Notes under the pieces: generated by a model
Told to the model about the DNA's origin: nothing
What the model saw: only the letters and a program-made list of their open reading frames with translations
Database searches by the model: none
Program-made: the position numbers and the translations under genes
Source of the DNA: Straminergon stramineum
Taxonomy: Eukaryota > Streptophyta > Bryopsida > Hypnales > Calliergonaceae
Assembly: GCA_963920665.1 (NCBI GenBank)
Contig: OY987263.1
Coordinates: 43,187,218-43,251,217 of the forward strand
Reading direction: 5' to 3'
DNA: 64,000 nucleotides
Shown here: positions 1 to 11,679 of the stretch, one piece after another
Layout of the letters: each line of letters starts with the position of its first letter
How positions within the stretch are numbered: the stretch's first letter is position 1

Positions 1-560
1 GTTGTCTTCAAAAATTTGTAGAATATTCATACAAGCTTGGAAAAATACGAAACTAATTTTGTTGGTTTCCTAAACCATTTCCTACCCTGTAGACAATTTT
101 TTTTTTTTTAAACCCAGAGTTTATTCCAAGAAGAACAAGAACAAACGGCGGAAAGCCGAGGGCCACGCCCTGGAGAGAAATAACATGTATAAGACCAGGA
201 AGCGACAAAGAATGCTAATTTACACGAAGACACTGCATATAGGCTTCTTAAGGTGCCAAGTGATAACCCTACCTTGTCTAGAACCAAAGAATGGAGTGCG
301 AAGCCAAGTATGCTCGAATTTGCGGATGAACTTATTGGACTTAGCTGGGAGCTTGTCACGTAGGCGAGAGGTCTGGAGCCAAGCTACCCTTCCGTGATCC
401 AATGTGGCTTCCCAAACACAATTTTTTTTTGAACACAGACCCTCATAATCACGTCATCTCAAACAAGTGTCCGTTTTAGGTGTTCCTACCTTAATTGTGA
501 CCGTGGAATTTTTCTGGCCCCGGCGCGTGAGAGCCAGTGGGTGATTCAGAGTGGACAGAT
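1..560. other. Leading stretch, no gene recognised
   Basis: This stretch has a T-run near 100-110 and a moderately GC-rich part at 120-400. It has only short overlapping open frames on both strands and none resembles a known protein. It could be the transcribed end of a gene lying left of the window, but nothing in it proves that. Confidence 0.3.
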
Positions 561-579
561 TTGGTCCACTCGGACGGTG

Positions 580-1078
580 AGGGGTTAAAGGTTAAAAGAA
601 AACCCACGAAAATAAAAGGCAGAAAACATCGCGGAAGCCTCGTCCTGCCCTTCGTCCAAATCTCAACTTGCGTGCTCCTCACTCCCGCATGCACGAGATT
701 GCGACTGCAGGGAAATTCCTCCGTCTACATGCTGACGTTGCTTGTCAACTACCAAATCTCGCAATTTTGCGTTCACTTCCTGCTTCCTGAACTCACCTCA
801 ATCTCCTCCATAGCCACTGGCACTATAAATTGGCTCCTCACTGCTTGGTTCAACTCATCTCTTAACAATTCACCAGTAGTCATTCCTCAGTATCCACATT
901 GTACTGATCAATCGATCAAAATTGAGAGACTCTGAAGTTTTTGTGATTGAAGCATTTGGAGAGGGTACGTGCGTGGCTGAAGATTGCTGAAGGGTTTCGG
1001 AATTGAAGGCTTTAGAGAGGTTTGGGGGAGAGTTTTGATCGAGGTTTGGGGGAGAGTTTTGATCGAGGTTCTGCAGCT
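580..1078 (+). promoter_or_regulatory. Promoter and 5' leader of MGST3 copy A
   Basis: A TATA box (TATAAAT) sits at 824-830, about 250 bases before the start codon. The same box and context recur before copy B at 14854-14861. The block from about 580 to the ATG is clearly similar to 14605-15086, so the promoter was duplicated with the gene. A 20-odd-base motif containing GGGGGAGAGTTTTGATCGAG is tandemly repeated at about 1023-1070 in this copy only. Confidence 0.6.
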
Positions 1079-2005
1079 ATGGCGTTGGAGTTCGTGATTG
1101 AGGACAGCTTTCGGTGGGTGCTGGCTGCGGTCTTTGCCCACATCATGCTCGTCTTATTTATGGCAATAAGGGTAAGTACACTTCCTGAGTTTTTACAGTG
1201 AACTGTTAGCCCTCAACCCTGAATTCTTTTGATTTTTGAAGGGAGATTTTTGAGTGGGATCTGAATGGCAGGTCTGATGGATGCAACTCTACAACAGGAG
1301 GTAGAGGTTGCAGCACATCATCAATTGCTTTGCTATGGTTATGTAGCGGTTTCGTACTTTGCCTTAACTCACGGTTGCAAACCATTGCAAAAATGCTGCA
1401 AACTTGTCGCAAAAGTCTGGGGCATGGGCCTAAACCAATGCATATCTATGCCAAACTGTTGTAAGAACTATTGCAATCTCAAGCAGTTGGAAATACAGTG
1501 CATAATATTGTACTAATTAAAACATTGCAAATTGTTGATAAATTTCTGGCGATCTTTGCATAACCGTTGCGAAAACTTGCAAATACTTTTGCAATCTCAT
1601 CCATCTGTACTAATGATGAATGGCCGGATTTATTTGTCTGTGCACCAGGTGGGCGCGGCTCGCAGGAAGTACAAAGTCCCTTACCCAACCATGTACGCGG
1701 ACGAGAAGTTGAACAAGCAAGGCTTGGCGTTCAACTGCGTGCAACGCGCGCACCAGAACACTTTGGAATATCTTCCGAGCGTGATCACGGGGCTGCTCTT
1801 GGGCGGCTTGCAGTACCCGCGTGTGGCCGCCGTGCTGGGTTTCTGCCACTTCGCAGCAAGGGTGCAGTACTGGCGAGGCTACTCTTCGGGCGAGGCGGAG
1901 AAGCGCTTCTCGGCTGGGGGGTCGTTCATCTTCCCCGCATTCTTCGGACTCTTGGGTTGTACCCTGGCGCTCATTCTGCACCAGTTCGTGCCACAGCTCG
2001 TGTAA
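1079..2005 (+). CDS. MGST3: Microsomal glutathione S-transferase 3 (MAPEG family), copy A
   Basis: Two exons, 1079-1171 and 1649-2005, joined in phase 0 (donor GTAAGT, acceptor CAG), give 149 residues, the usual size for this family. MAPEG proteins are integral membrane enzymes of the ER that use glutathione; MGST3 types have glutathione transferase and lipid peroxidase activity. Seen here: a hydrophobic first segment (about residues 9-31), then the family signature FNCVQRAHQNTLE in exon 2, and further hydrophobic stretches carrying LLLGGLQYPRVAAVLGF and the C-terminal LLGCTLALILHQF. The RVQYWRGYSSGEAEKR loop is typical of MGST3. The start is fixed by the same exon 1 in copy B. The 477-base intron is rich in TTGCAA-like words. 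The signature region has no frameshift or missing residues, so it looks functional. Confidence 0.93.
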
Positions 2006-2019
2006 CTAAGGGAGTAATT

Positions 2020-2690
2020 GCAAGCTTAGCTTTCGCATGGGAAATGGTGTGGTTGTGATTGGTAAAGGATGTTCATCAGGCATCATTTCTGTGGAATGGA
2101 GGTTCTAGTATTTCATTTTAGAATCTAGATTAAGCTCGACGATTAAGAGATAGCTGAATTCCTTGCACATCTCGAGTGTTTAATGAGTAGTGCCTTCCCG
2201 CCTTAGAAATAGTGTCAATTCTCTCTTGTCATGGATGTGTGATCGTTGAAGCAAATTCATGTCTATGCAATGGAGATTCTAGTATTTCAAATTACAATCT
2301 TAAGTTGGATGATTAGGAAATAGTTGAATTCTTTCAGATCTCGTGAAAGGAATTGTGCGTTTCTACATTGGAAATGCATGGTGCAAATTCTCTCTTCCTA
2401 GGGATTTGTGATCGATGAAGCGATTTCATCGGGTTTATTTTAATAAAATGGAGATTCTAGTATTTCAAATTACAATCTTGAGCTTGATGATTAGGAAATG
2501 ATTGAGTTTTTTCCGCATCGGGTGTAAGGGTTCGTTCTTTTCCCCCTAGGGAATGGTGTGATGTCTCTCTTGTCAGGGGTCTGTGATCGATGAAGCAATT
2601 GCATCTGCCATTTTTATGCATAGGAGATTTTAGTACTTCAAATTATGATTCCAAGCTTTTTGAACTAGGTAATGGTCAAGTTGTGAGCCA
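2020..2690 (+). repeat. Degenerate tandem repeat, unit about 175 bp, after MGST3 copy A
   Basis: About four units begin near 2093, 2266, 2447 and 2620. Each contains a variant of ATGGAGATTCTAGTATTTCA followed by an AAGCT(T/C)GATGATTAGGAAAT(A)-like core and a TGAAAGGAATTG-like part. The same family of units follows copy B at about 16075, 16246 and 16438. The array therefore belongs to the duplicated block, though unit number and sequence have since drifted. It may lie in the 3' UTR. Confidence 0.7.
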
Positions 2691-3236
2691 ACCAAGTCTG
2701 TAAGTGAGCTGCTACCTCTCGTGTTGCGAACGCTTCATCAACAATCCCATTATGTCTATGTATGCAAAGATGACTTCTGCAGCACCCACCGCAAATGTAA
2801 CAATTCCCTATTTTGGAAACAACTCGAAGCTACTCACGACCTCAACGCCGAACCTGCGGATTTCAGTTGGACAAAGGGTGGAGCCTCTCCGTCATGACCT
2901 TAAAGAGAGTAAATTACGTTGTGAATTGAGTGTTTGGACAACTGAATTTGGCACTGCTGTGGCCTTCCACCACCAAGAATTGTAAAGTATTATTGTCGCT
3001 ACTGTTGCTTCAATTCCTGGGCAAATGCAAGATGACTTGTGCAGCTAGCACCCACAGAACTGAAGAATCAGGCCCAATGCAACCATTGGGGGCCAATCAA
3101 GGGACCGTGCGCGTGTGACGGTCTAGAAAGGATGCTCTGGCTCTTTGTTGGGGAGCCACGCAGTAGCCAACAAAGCCCACTGCAGGCCTGCAACCACACG
3201 CAATTGGCTTCACGCAGGATCTGGGTTTCAATAATT
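2691..3236. other. Intergenic, no gene recognised
   Basis: There are a few open frames up to 93 codons at 2704-3245, overlapping in different frames. None has a recognisable motif or splice structure. Confidence 0.3.
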
Positions 3237-3239
3237 CTA

Positions 3240-3426
3240 CACTGAATAGGGGTATTAAGGGGATGGATACTAATTAATCGACATTCCACACTATATAAAT
3301 ATCTACCTGTATTGTACATCAGTAGTTATTGAAGTGTCTGGGGATGTACATCATGTTTCAAACATCTACAGATTTCTACAATCAGTCCCTTTAATTTTTT
3401 GGTCCCCTTAATACCCCTATTCAGTG
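3240..3426. mobile_element. Miniature inverted-repeat element, TA target duplication, copy 1
   Basis: 187 bp with perfect terminal inverted repeats CACTGAATAGGGGTATTAAG (plus GGG), flanked by TA on both sides (3238-3239 and 3427-3428). A second copy lies at 11470-11657. There is no coding capacity. A TA duplication is the pattern of Tc1/mariner-type non-autonomous elements; the superfamily is inferred from that alone. Confidence 0.8.
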
Positions 3427-3476
3427 TAGCTGCTTTTGAGGAGGGCCCATAGTTTTCAAAGTTCATTTTTCCTAAA

Positions 3477-4123
3477 CCCCTAAATGCCCAAGGCACCAAA
3501 TTTTGGTGTCGCCAATATTTTGAAGTAAAATAAAACCTAACCAATTTGCTATTTTTAGTATGTATTTTTGAAATAATCTTTTTGAAGTCCAATTTTAGCA
3601 TCAAAAATCTGATTTTGAAAATGATTGATTATGATTTTTCTATTCAAAATTTTGTGTAAGGGTGTCCATTGCAATCTTGACTTTCTGTAAACAAGTGTTG
3701 AGGGCTCTTGAAAATGAGCCTCAAATACACTAGATCTTGGAGAAAATATCACATTAGAAATTCATTTAGAAAAATTGTAGAATAGATTTTGTTGAGCCAT
3801 AAGTTAGTTGGGGTTGTGCATATTAGGCCCTCTAACCTCACATTTTTTTGATGATCAAATTTTTAGATTTGACATGTAAATAGAGGATGGAAAGACTTTA
3901 TATAACTTTCACAGTTTTAACACCTTCATGATCAAACATTATAATCTTTTGATTCATTAATGATTTTGATGTGTTTTCTTTTCCTATGTAATCTCTAACA
4001 TGTAGTTTGAATTTGTACGGTCTCAATTTCAAAAAAAATTATACAACTTATTAAAATGTTGTCTTTTTGTTCAATTTAGAGCAAATTGTTAGAAGCCCCC
4101 AAAAGGCCTTGGGCATTTAGGGG
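3477..4123. mobile_element. Non-autonomous TTAA-type transposon, family 1, copy A
   Basis: About 647 bp with inverted termini CCCCTAAATGCCCAAGGC at both ends. The right end is followed by TTAA (4124-4127); the left flank reads TAAA, one change from TTAA. A reverse-oriented copy with TTAA on both sides is at 37849-38474, and internal sequence matches along the length. There is no transposase frame. TTAA duplication plus CCC-starting termini is the hallmark of piggyBac-like elements; that assignment is inferred. Confidence 0.72.
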
Positions 4124-4127
4124 TTAA

Positions 4128-4354
4128 CCCTTAATCCATAAACAATGTAGTAGATTTTTTTGTCCAATAAATGACAAGGAATTCTCTTGTGTAGGATAGA
4201 AGTGCAACTATTCATCCTCAGAATTAGAGGTGGAAAGGAGAGATCTTCTACAATAGTTTGATTCTTAATGAGTATTTTTGTTTTTTTAAAGTGGATAATG
4301 TCACATAGTTCCAAAAGGCATGATTTTCAAGGTCAACTATACGGCCTTTAAGGG
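4128..4354. mobile_element. Short TTAA-type element, family 2, copy A
   Basis: About 227 bp with ends CCCTTA... and ...TAAGGG, flanked by TTAA at 4124-4127 and 4355-4358. Copies lie at 40689-40910 and 47576-47800 in the same orientation. The left TTAA is shared with the preceding family 1 element, so the two sit back to back. It has no coding capacity. Confidence 0.75.
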
Positions 4355-4358
4355 TTAA

Positions 4359-4640
4359 AAGATGGAGCTCCCATGACCAAGGGATTCATCAAAACTGCTC
4401 CGATTATTGGATCCATAGGTGCATTCTTTGTTTCTATATTGAACAATGATGTCATCCATTGACCACTTTTCAGCCTCAATGTCTTTTAAGGGTTTATCCT
4501 TAAAAGGACATGGCCCCCATGACCAAGGTAGTCACTCAAATGCTTGGATTATTGAACCCATAGGTGCATTCTTTGATTCTATAATGAATAGTCAAGTCAT
4601 CCATTAGCCACATTTTGGCCTCAACATCCTTTAACAATTG
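4359..4640. repeat. Two-unit tandem duplication, about 147 bp
   Basis: Two units share CATGACCAAGG, ATTATTG(G/A)A(T/C)CCATAGG and TGCATTCTTTG words in the same order. The CATGACCAA word falls at 4372 and 4519, a spacing of 147 bp. Confidence 0.6.
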
Positions 4641-4838
4641 AAAGTCATTTACATGGACAAAATTGGTAGTGTTGCATAACACTGTTAACCAACCTAAATT
4701 GTTCTCCTCAGAGGAGGGATAGTGCCTCCCTATATGTCTGGGAGTGAACTTACTTATAATTTGTAGAGAATCATTGAATGGCTTGAAAGTTGCAAGAGAA
4801 TTATTAGCTATTCAAGAATTTGCCATACTAGGCAACGA

Positions 4839-5042
4839 TGCTAGCATGTGAGCCTAGAAATGTGAGAGCATGAGCCTTGAGCCTAGGTGTAAGTACATCT
4901 TCTACAACTATTTAAGGTGTTTATAACATACATACTTATAATATGAGTACCCTATAACCATGTAAGGTGCTTGTAACATAGGTATCTATAATATAAATAT
5001 ACTAGAACCATGGGCTCAAGATCTTAGGCTTACATGCTAGCA
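4839..5042. mobile_element. Miniature inverted-repeat element with TGCTAGCA ends, copy 1
   Basis: About 204 bp. The left end TGCTAGCATGTGAGCC and right end GGCTTACATGCTAGCA are inverted repeats. A related element with the same ends is at 59201-59369. It is non-coding; the superfamily is not clear. Confidence 0.6.
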
Positions 5043-6497
5043 ACTGTGCCATATTAGGGGCTCCCACTTTTTATGGAAGCTAAAGGGATCCAACATTAGT
5101 TAATACGATTATGGTCATTTCAAAGTTAATCTTATAAAGACCATGGTAGAAAAAAAGTATTCAAGGAAATGACTTTCATTAGAGTTCATGTAGAAACAAA
5201 AATGCATCTATTTATTCAATATTTGAATCATTTTTGGTTGACTAACTATGTACCTTAGTGCTATAGCCATGTCCCTCCAATTTTGCTTCCCTAAAATAGA
5301 ACCTTTCAGAATTTATAAATTCCCCACATTCAAAAGCAAATGATATTATAAACCATTTCCATGCACAATTAAGTGAGTGGAATGACAATTTCCACCATGA
5401 ATAGAAACTTAAACCTCTTTATAAAAATGAGTTTGTGTATAATTAGTTCCAAAGCTTTACACAACACATGTAGCTAAAATAGCTTGTGATGTTTCAAGTC
5501 CACTTACTATCGTTCTCCAAGATGAATTTAGGGGCACTTCACAATACATCCCAAGTTCCAACTCTTGAAGTCCCAATTTAAGAGTTGGGTTGTAGAATTG
5601 AAGGAAAATAAAAGTATTTAATGTGGAACTTGGGACTTAATAGATTGAAGGCTAAAGTCCCAACTCTAAGTCCCTAGTCGCATCTCCATTGCCAAGTTCC
5701 ATACCTTCACCAACTACTTATTTCACTCCATTTTCTAAAATTGTCTTCTTTCCTCAATGGATCCAAGATGGGAACACATTCTTGTTGTTCATGCTTTCAT
5801 TGTTCAATGAAATATGTAATTGTTGACATCACAGCATTGCAAAAACTTGCAATACAAGTACCAAAAAAAATTAAAAATTGACTTAGTAATGATAGAATTT
5901 TTTATTGTTGAAAGTAGATGGCTTTGTGTGCACCAAGGAATGCTACCTCCACCTTCTTCACTTGCATCTCCAATTCACATAAGAAAATGTTGCATTGCAC
6001 CATTACAATGAGGTTCTTTAATTAGGTAGGAAAAAAACCCTATACAATTTGTATTTCATTTCATTACAATGAACACAAGGATCACATAGAGAAATCTTTG
6101 CATGATATATTGGAAAGTCTCTATATGATAATTGATAATCTCTACATTAGAAAGACCTCTTCAATCCTCATGAATCATGGTGTAGCTCTTTCTATGATGT
6201 TTTTTTGAAACAATTGAGTTTGAATGGAAAACATTCTAATTGATTCATTCCAAATCAAGATGGTAATAGACTAAAGAGACTTTTGACTATTTTATTGCAT
6301 ATTTGAAATTTGGGCCCAAAACCATGGAGTGTTGATTTTATAATTTTAAAAATTATACCATAAATTCATTTGCACCATGTTGTTCTACATTGTAAATATA
6401 CACCTATGCAAAATATTATAGTCTTTTTGAGCATATTTTGTACTCAGTATTTGATAAGAATTATTCCATTTTTTTTCTCAAAAATTCACAAAAATTT
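5043..6497. other. AT-rich intergenic, nothing recognised
   Basis: I see no frame with a recognisable protein, no splice-supported exon and no clear repeat boundary in this stretch. Confidence 0.4.
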
Positions 6498-6985
6498 TAA
6501 ACATTAGATGTTTTTCAGGCCCTCTAGAAGATCGCAAGTTCCCAGTTTGTGGGGAATGTGGGAAATTTGCCACATCAGCTACATTAGGGGAGATTTGAGG
6601 CCTCTACATGCCTGTTTCGAGGTTGTTCCCTTGCTTGTTCCTTATGCTGTCCCAGAACGGTTGGCTACTATTAGTAAAATAAATATCAAAAAAATAAATA
6701 AATAAAATTTTTAGTTTTGAAATGCAAAAAGAAGTTGAATTTTTTTTGATGTGGCAAAGGCTTGGCCATGTTAGATTGTAGCAATGGCACAATTTCTGCG
6801 TTCCCCACAACCTGGGAACTCGTAGGCATGTAGAGGCCTCAAATCTCCCCTAATGTCTATCGTGGTTAGGAGACGGCCATATTAGATAATATTTAAAATT
6901 TTATTTTCCATACAACAATGGTTGGTTTACAAAATGTGGAATAGACTTGAAACAATCTTCTTGAGGCTTGAAAAACATCTAATGA
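6498..6985. repeat. Long imperfect inverted repeat (foldback)
   Basis: The left arm carries ACATTAGATGTTTTTCAGG (about 6500-6520), GTTCCCAGTTTGTGGGG (6538) and a 33-base block ending in CCTCTACATGCCT (6582-6614). The right arm has their reverse complements in mirrored order near 6795-6852 and 6967-6980. The loop between is about 200 bases. This is a foldback or decayed inverted-repeat transposon; no coding function is visible. Confidence 0.65.
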
Positions 6986-8336
6986 TTTTTGACAAAAAAA
7001 ATTTGAAATTTCTATCACTTATAGAAGACTTGTGATTGCATTTCTAATAAACAAACAACTACACTACAATTGGTTGTATTCTTGTAGCATTTGGCAAAAA
7101 TATTGAATAAGGTATGTACTCAAACTTCTTCACCTTGTGTAGCTTTTGTCAATGCAAAGCCTCCTCCTCTATATTCTAAAGCCAAAAAAAATAAAAACTT
7201 CATTCATAGATACCATAGTTGCAAAAAGTGAGCATGCAACAAGATTGACTATAAAGTTTGAAAACATAGTCATTGGTTTGTCCTTCCAAAGTTGTGACCT
7301 TTATAACTAGTAAAGGATCTCTCTACACTATCCCGAAAATGAACAAGCAAAAAATTGCAAGTATCTCTACCCAAATAAATATGTGCTATTTTTATGTGTC
7401 TCTTTTCATTTGGTCTTTAGTACAATCCTTTACTTGATTATTATATTACCATTCCTATGTGACAATTGTAGAATGCTAATACTTCTAGACATCCACATGT
7501 CACTTACTATTCCATCAACTATACTTACATAGGAAATGAATTCCTAAAAATGAAGGGCCCAACATGGCACTATTACTTTGAGCACATGTTTCACTTTCAT
7601 TTGTATACTAAACTTTTAAACTTTTAAACCATTTTGCACCATTACTAAGATAGACGACCCATTTTTTATTACTTAAGCAATTTAGCATATCTATTATATG
7701 GGTTGGTGAGGGGAAAATTTTCTTTGTTTAGAATTACAAATTTCAATAGGATTTCATATTTTTTTACATTTTTTCCCTCCAAAACAAAATTACCATGAAT
7801 TTTTTTTGGTGAAGATTCCATTCAACCTATTCTTGTTATATACAGGTCACCCTATTTCCAACCATAGGTTGGCTACAGAATCAACAATGCTCAATGTCAA
7901 TGATGATTGTAACTTTCAATATACACCTCATTCTGTGATCATTCTATGCTTTGAATGTACACCTCCTGGACATTTCTATTGCTCTTGCTATGTGTGAATT
8001 GTCACCTACACTAGTAAGAGTCCTATTTCCAATCAAGTTGATCGAAAACATAGCAACCTAACTTGCAAAAATAGGTGGTTGATTAGAAATGGGTTGGATA
8101 CCTTACATCTCTCCTTATGGGTAGAGCCAATAAACAACTCTGCCAAACTTAAAAAGTTTCCTTTCGCTTGGACTGCATCAATGGCGTGCTGCGCATCATG
8201 CCCATGTTTTGAACAGTCCAGTCCAGTAAGTCCCTGCCGTGGTCAAGACTGTCTGTAAATGGCAGGTGCATTGGCAGCCTTCCTGTTCGTAGGACTCTGT
8301 CTTTTGATCACGTTGGCCCTCCTCATGTTTGATTTT
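6986..8336. other. AT-rich intergenic, nothing recognised
   Basis: No supported gene or repeat was identified here. Confidence 0.35.
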
Positions 8337-8406
8337 GCACAACATTTGTCCACTCATGTCGGTATCCTTGTGCACAACATTTGTCCACTCATGTCGGTAT
8401 CCTTGT
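8337..8406. repeat. Two perfect 35-bp tandem units
   Basis: GCACAACATTTGTCCACTCA and the following bases are repeated exactly at 8337 and 8372, and the next six bases start a third unit. Confidence 0.85.
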
Positions 8407-8499
8407 GCACACCGAGGGTCTTGCCTTGCTTGCTTATAAATTATATGGTTATAGCTCAGGTTAAGGTAGGAGGTCCATGAAAGCCTCTGACTCTAAAAG

Positions 8500-11460
8500 C
8501 ATCCTCTAACGCAAAGGTACGTACGTTTTGCTTTCTCACTGTCGCAATAATATACAAATAGTGTGTATTTCAGAAAATGGGTGGTTTAGTGACCACTGTG
8601 TTTCATTTTCAAAAATTCACAACTAATTCCACGAAGCTCTAAAAATATGAAAAGACAGTTCGGATTATGTGATAATTCCATTTTTCTTTCAAGGAAAATT
8701 GAATGAAAATACTTCAAGAAGTCTAACCTCCCCAGATGAATTATTAGCTAAAAAATGGACACGTTAAGGCGCGTTTTGAGACTGCGGAGGATCGAATGAG
8801 GGCAAGGACTGGGTGAGTTTCTACCCTTTCTCTTTCCGTTGCTTGCATGGGTTTCATAAATTTACAAACAAGGGTCGAGGATTCCACTTGCTTCCTCGTC
8901 GATTGGGAGTCCTACCAAGTAGTACTGGATTGCGTTTTTTTTCTCGCGGGTTGTGGCCACTTGTGTTTGCGTTGATTGGGAGAACGAATGCGTGATTTTC
9001 GAGTTTGGTTAGGGTTTAGACTACTTGGCTTCCTCCCTCCCTGTTCAATTACCTCCCGAGAATTTGCAATTGATTCAGGTGGGGATGAAGACGATTTGTA
9101 CGCCGTACGTGTGTCTATGAAATTCTCATCGTTTTCTTAGAACTGGAAAGGTGGAGGTCCCATACACCGACATAGAGCCTAGCACCAGACAACTGTAGTT
9201 GCGGACGTTGGCCATGCTGTTTTTGGCAGCCAAGTCTCAGCTTGAGAGAGAATCCTTGAGCCGAATTTGACTGAAAATAAGCTTGCCCATTGTTACAGGG
9301 AAGAGCTCAAACGTTACTTGTGCGGTCAATAGGACCTCTACGTTACGTCTTTGTTGGTGTTTCACGGATTTCCTTGCTAGGAACACACATTGAGCAGTGA
9401 GTCCCTATTCTTCCCACACCTTTCCGTATGTGTTGTATTGTGCTTAGGACACGCAGTGACGATCCAATTAATCGGTCCCTCGTATCGAACAATACAGATG
9501 CGATAAGAAGCTTCCACATCGTTGGATTGCATATATGATCTAGTTTGTCAACGAACTTCGTGAGTGTTGTTTTTGCTGTAGATTTCGAAAGTTATCATTT
9601 TTGTTGATCTGAGAGTAAGTTACCATTTGGTGCTCTTTACCTCATTCTGGACAATGCCTCCATTTCTGCAAGTAAAATCACCTCCGCATGGTTCTTGGCC
9701 AACCTCTCGCATATCAGTTTAGGTATGCCTCCTTGGAAATTAGACGGTGTGTTTAGCTTATGATTTTCTGTTCATTAGAATAGAAAAGTCATACAAGTCG
9801 AAATATCGCAATTTGGGGAGCAAGATGTGAGGAAGACCAGTTTCTGAATGCTTCTTATGTTTGCTGACATTCTAAAGCACAGTAGATGCACTTGCTTCAT
9901 TTCAGTTACAGGAGTTTACTTCTGATTCTGGACCGTCATTGCTTGTGGATCAATGCTTGACGATTTAATGGTGCATGTCTCTTGCTATTGCTATATTGCG
10001 TTTGCGTTTGTAAATTTTTGAACAGCTCGTTCTTTAACTGCGGGTTGTTCATTGTTGAAGTCTTAGTCCAACTGAGCTTGAAAATACCCCATGATGTTTC
10101 TAGAAACAATGCTACTGTGTATCAAATGAGATCATTGCCATGTGTTTGCCACAGACTAGGTAATGTGAAAGTCGAGCCTCGATACGAGAAATAGTATGTC
10201 GTGCCCAGCCACCATTATGAGGAATGTTATTTCTCATAATGAAACTCTATTTTCACATTTATTTACCGGACATAACCTCAATAGTTGAATGGTTAAACAA
10301 AGGGCTTTCTACCACTAAAGCAACCCTTCGTTATTTCCATGCAATGGTGCCTCTCCTTATCCAATGAGAGATCGTCATTTGTACTCAAAATGGGATTATG
10401 GGACCATGGAGGTTATGTTTTCATTGTTTTCTTCCAATTATGCTGACTTTGTTGTAGTCTATGGTTTCCTATGCATAAATGAGCAGATTTAGGTTGACCA
10501 ATCAGTCCCTACTACTCGCTGTGCTTCTTGTCTATGTTTAATTGTACATAAGACACATTGTGATGGTAAAATCAGTCGGTCCTTGAAATAGCCTACTACA
10601 TCAACGATAAAAAGAACTTGCACTTACTTTCTATGGACTGTCTATCGATCATTTGACCTCAATTTCGTTCCTCGCTGTGTATGCCCACAGGCACCAATCG
10701 AATTTACAAAGCATTCCCACAAATTTCCTAAGCAATCTAGGATATTTCCAAAGCAACCAAGACAGAATTCAACGGATATTCCTTTTTGCTACTCCTACAA
10801 ACTAGTAGTCCCTCTCTAGCTTCTTTTGACTTGACTTGCAGGATCAATCCACTATGGATGCTCTTACGAAAGTGGAGACCATAATCGGCATTTAGTACAC
10901 CGAGATTGTCCCAATGAAGAAGGTAAGTTTTGTTGAGAAATCTTTTGATTGGAAATGAATTGTTTGAACAGCTTGAGCAAGTTAGTTGCGTATGACCTCC
11001 GTTGTAAGCACAATCATGTTGATTTGCTATTAAGAAATAGGAGTGGCTTTTGTAGGAGATGATGGCTAGTTGGAGTGGTTGTTGATGCCACTGCGTAATA
11101 TGTAAAGTTCATAGCTGAGGTGTTTCTCCTTGTCGAGGAGCTGGAATAAGAAGGGTCAGGCTTTGGAGTATTGCGTTCCTGGCAACATATACAAACTTAC
11201 ATGGTTGGAAGCCTCGATCTTTGATCGCTAATCTTTACAACTTCGGTTTGTTTGTGAGATTTGCATCGAAGCATCATCCAGATTGAGGTCCCCCTGCTCT
11301 TGCTAGCAGGGGAGGAGCATCTGCCTTCCCAAGAAGGGCAACACGAATTAGAGTTGTTGTCATGCTTTCTCTCTTCCTTACCCAAAGATGAATGCTGGTG
11401 CAACTGTGTGGATATTGATGGAGAGTTGAAAGTTATACGGAGTACTTGACTTTGGACCCC
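8500..11460. other. Higher-GC unresolved stretch, possible decayed or non-coding gene
   Basis: Base composition here is closer to the genic parts of the window than to the AT-rich intergenic DNA. Several GTGAGT/GTAAGT-like donors occur (for example after 8810 and at 10922), but no set of exons in phase gives a recognisable protein. Frames of 60-70 codons at 8813, 9982, 11197 and 11261 match nothing I know. It could be a non-coding transcript, a gene remnant or exons of an unfamiliar gene. Confidence 0.3.
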
Positions 11461-11469
11461 AATAATTTA

Positions 11470-11657
11470 CACTGAATAGGGGTATTAAGGGGACCCGTAC
11501 TAATTAGTTGACATTTCACACTATATAAATATTTACCTTTCTTGTACATTAGTAGTTATTGAAGTGTCTCAGGGATGTACATCATATTTCAAACATCTAT
11601 AGTTTCCCACAATCACTCCCTTTAATTTTTTGGTCCCCTTAATACCTCTATTCACTG
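11470..11657. mobile_element. Miniature inverted-repeat element, TA target duplication, copy 2
   Basis: 188 bp, the same family and orientation as 3240-3426, with TA on both sides (11468-11469 and 11658-11659). The right terminal repeat has a few changes (CTCTATTCACTG). Internal sequence is highly similar to copy 1 over the whole length. Confidence 0.8.
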
Positions 11658-11679
11658 TAGATTATTTCCCGGCATCGAC

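Noticed and set aside
9150..9210. VPYTDIEP-like words recalling a mannosyltransferase motif
   Set aside because: The match is only about eight residues, ends at a stop, and no neighbouring exon supports it.
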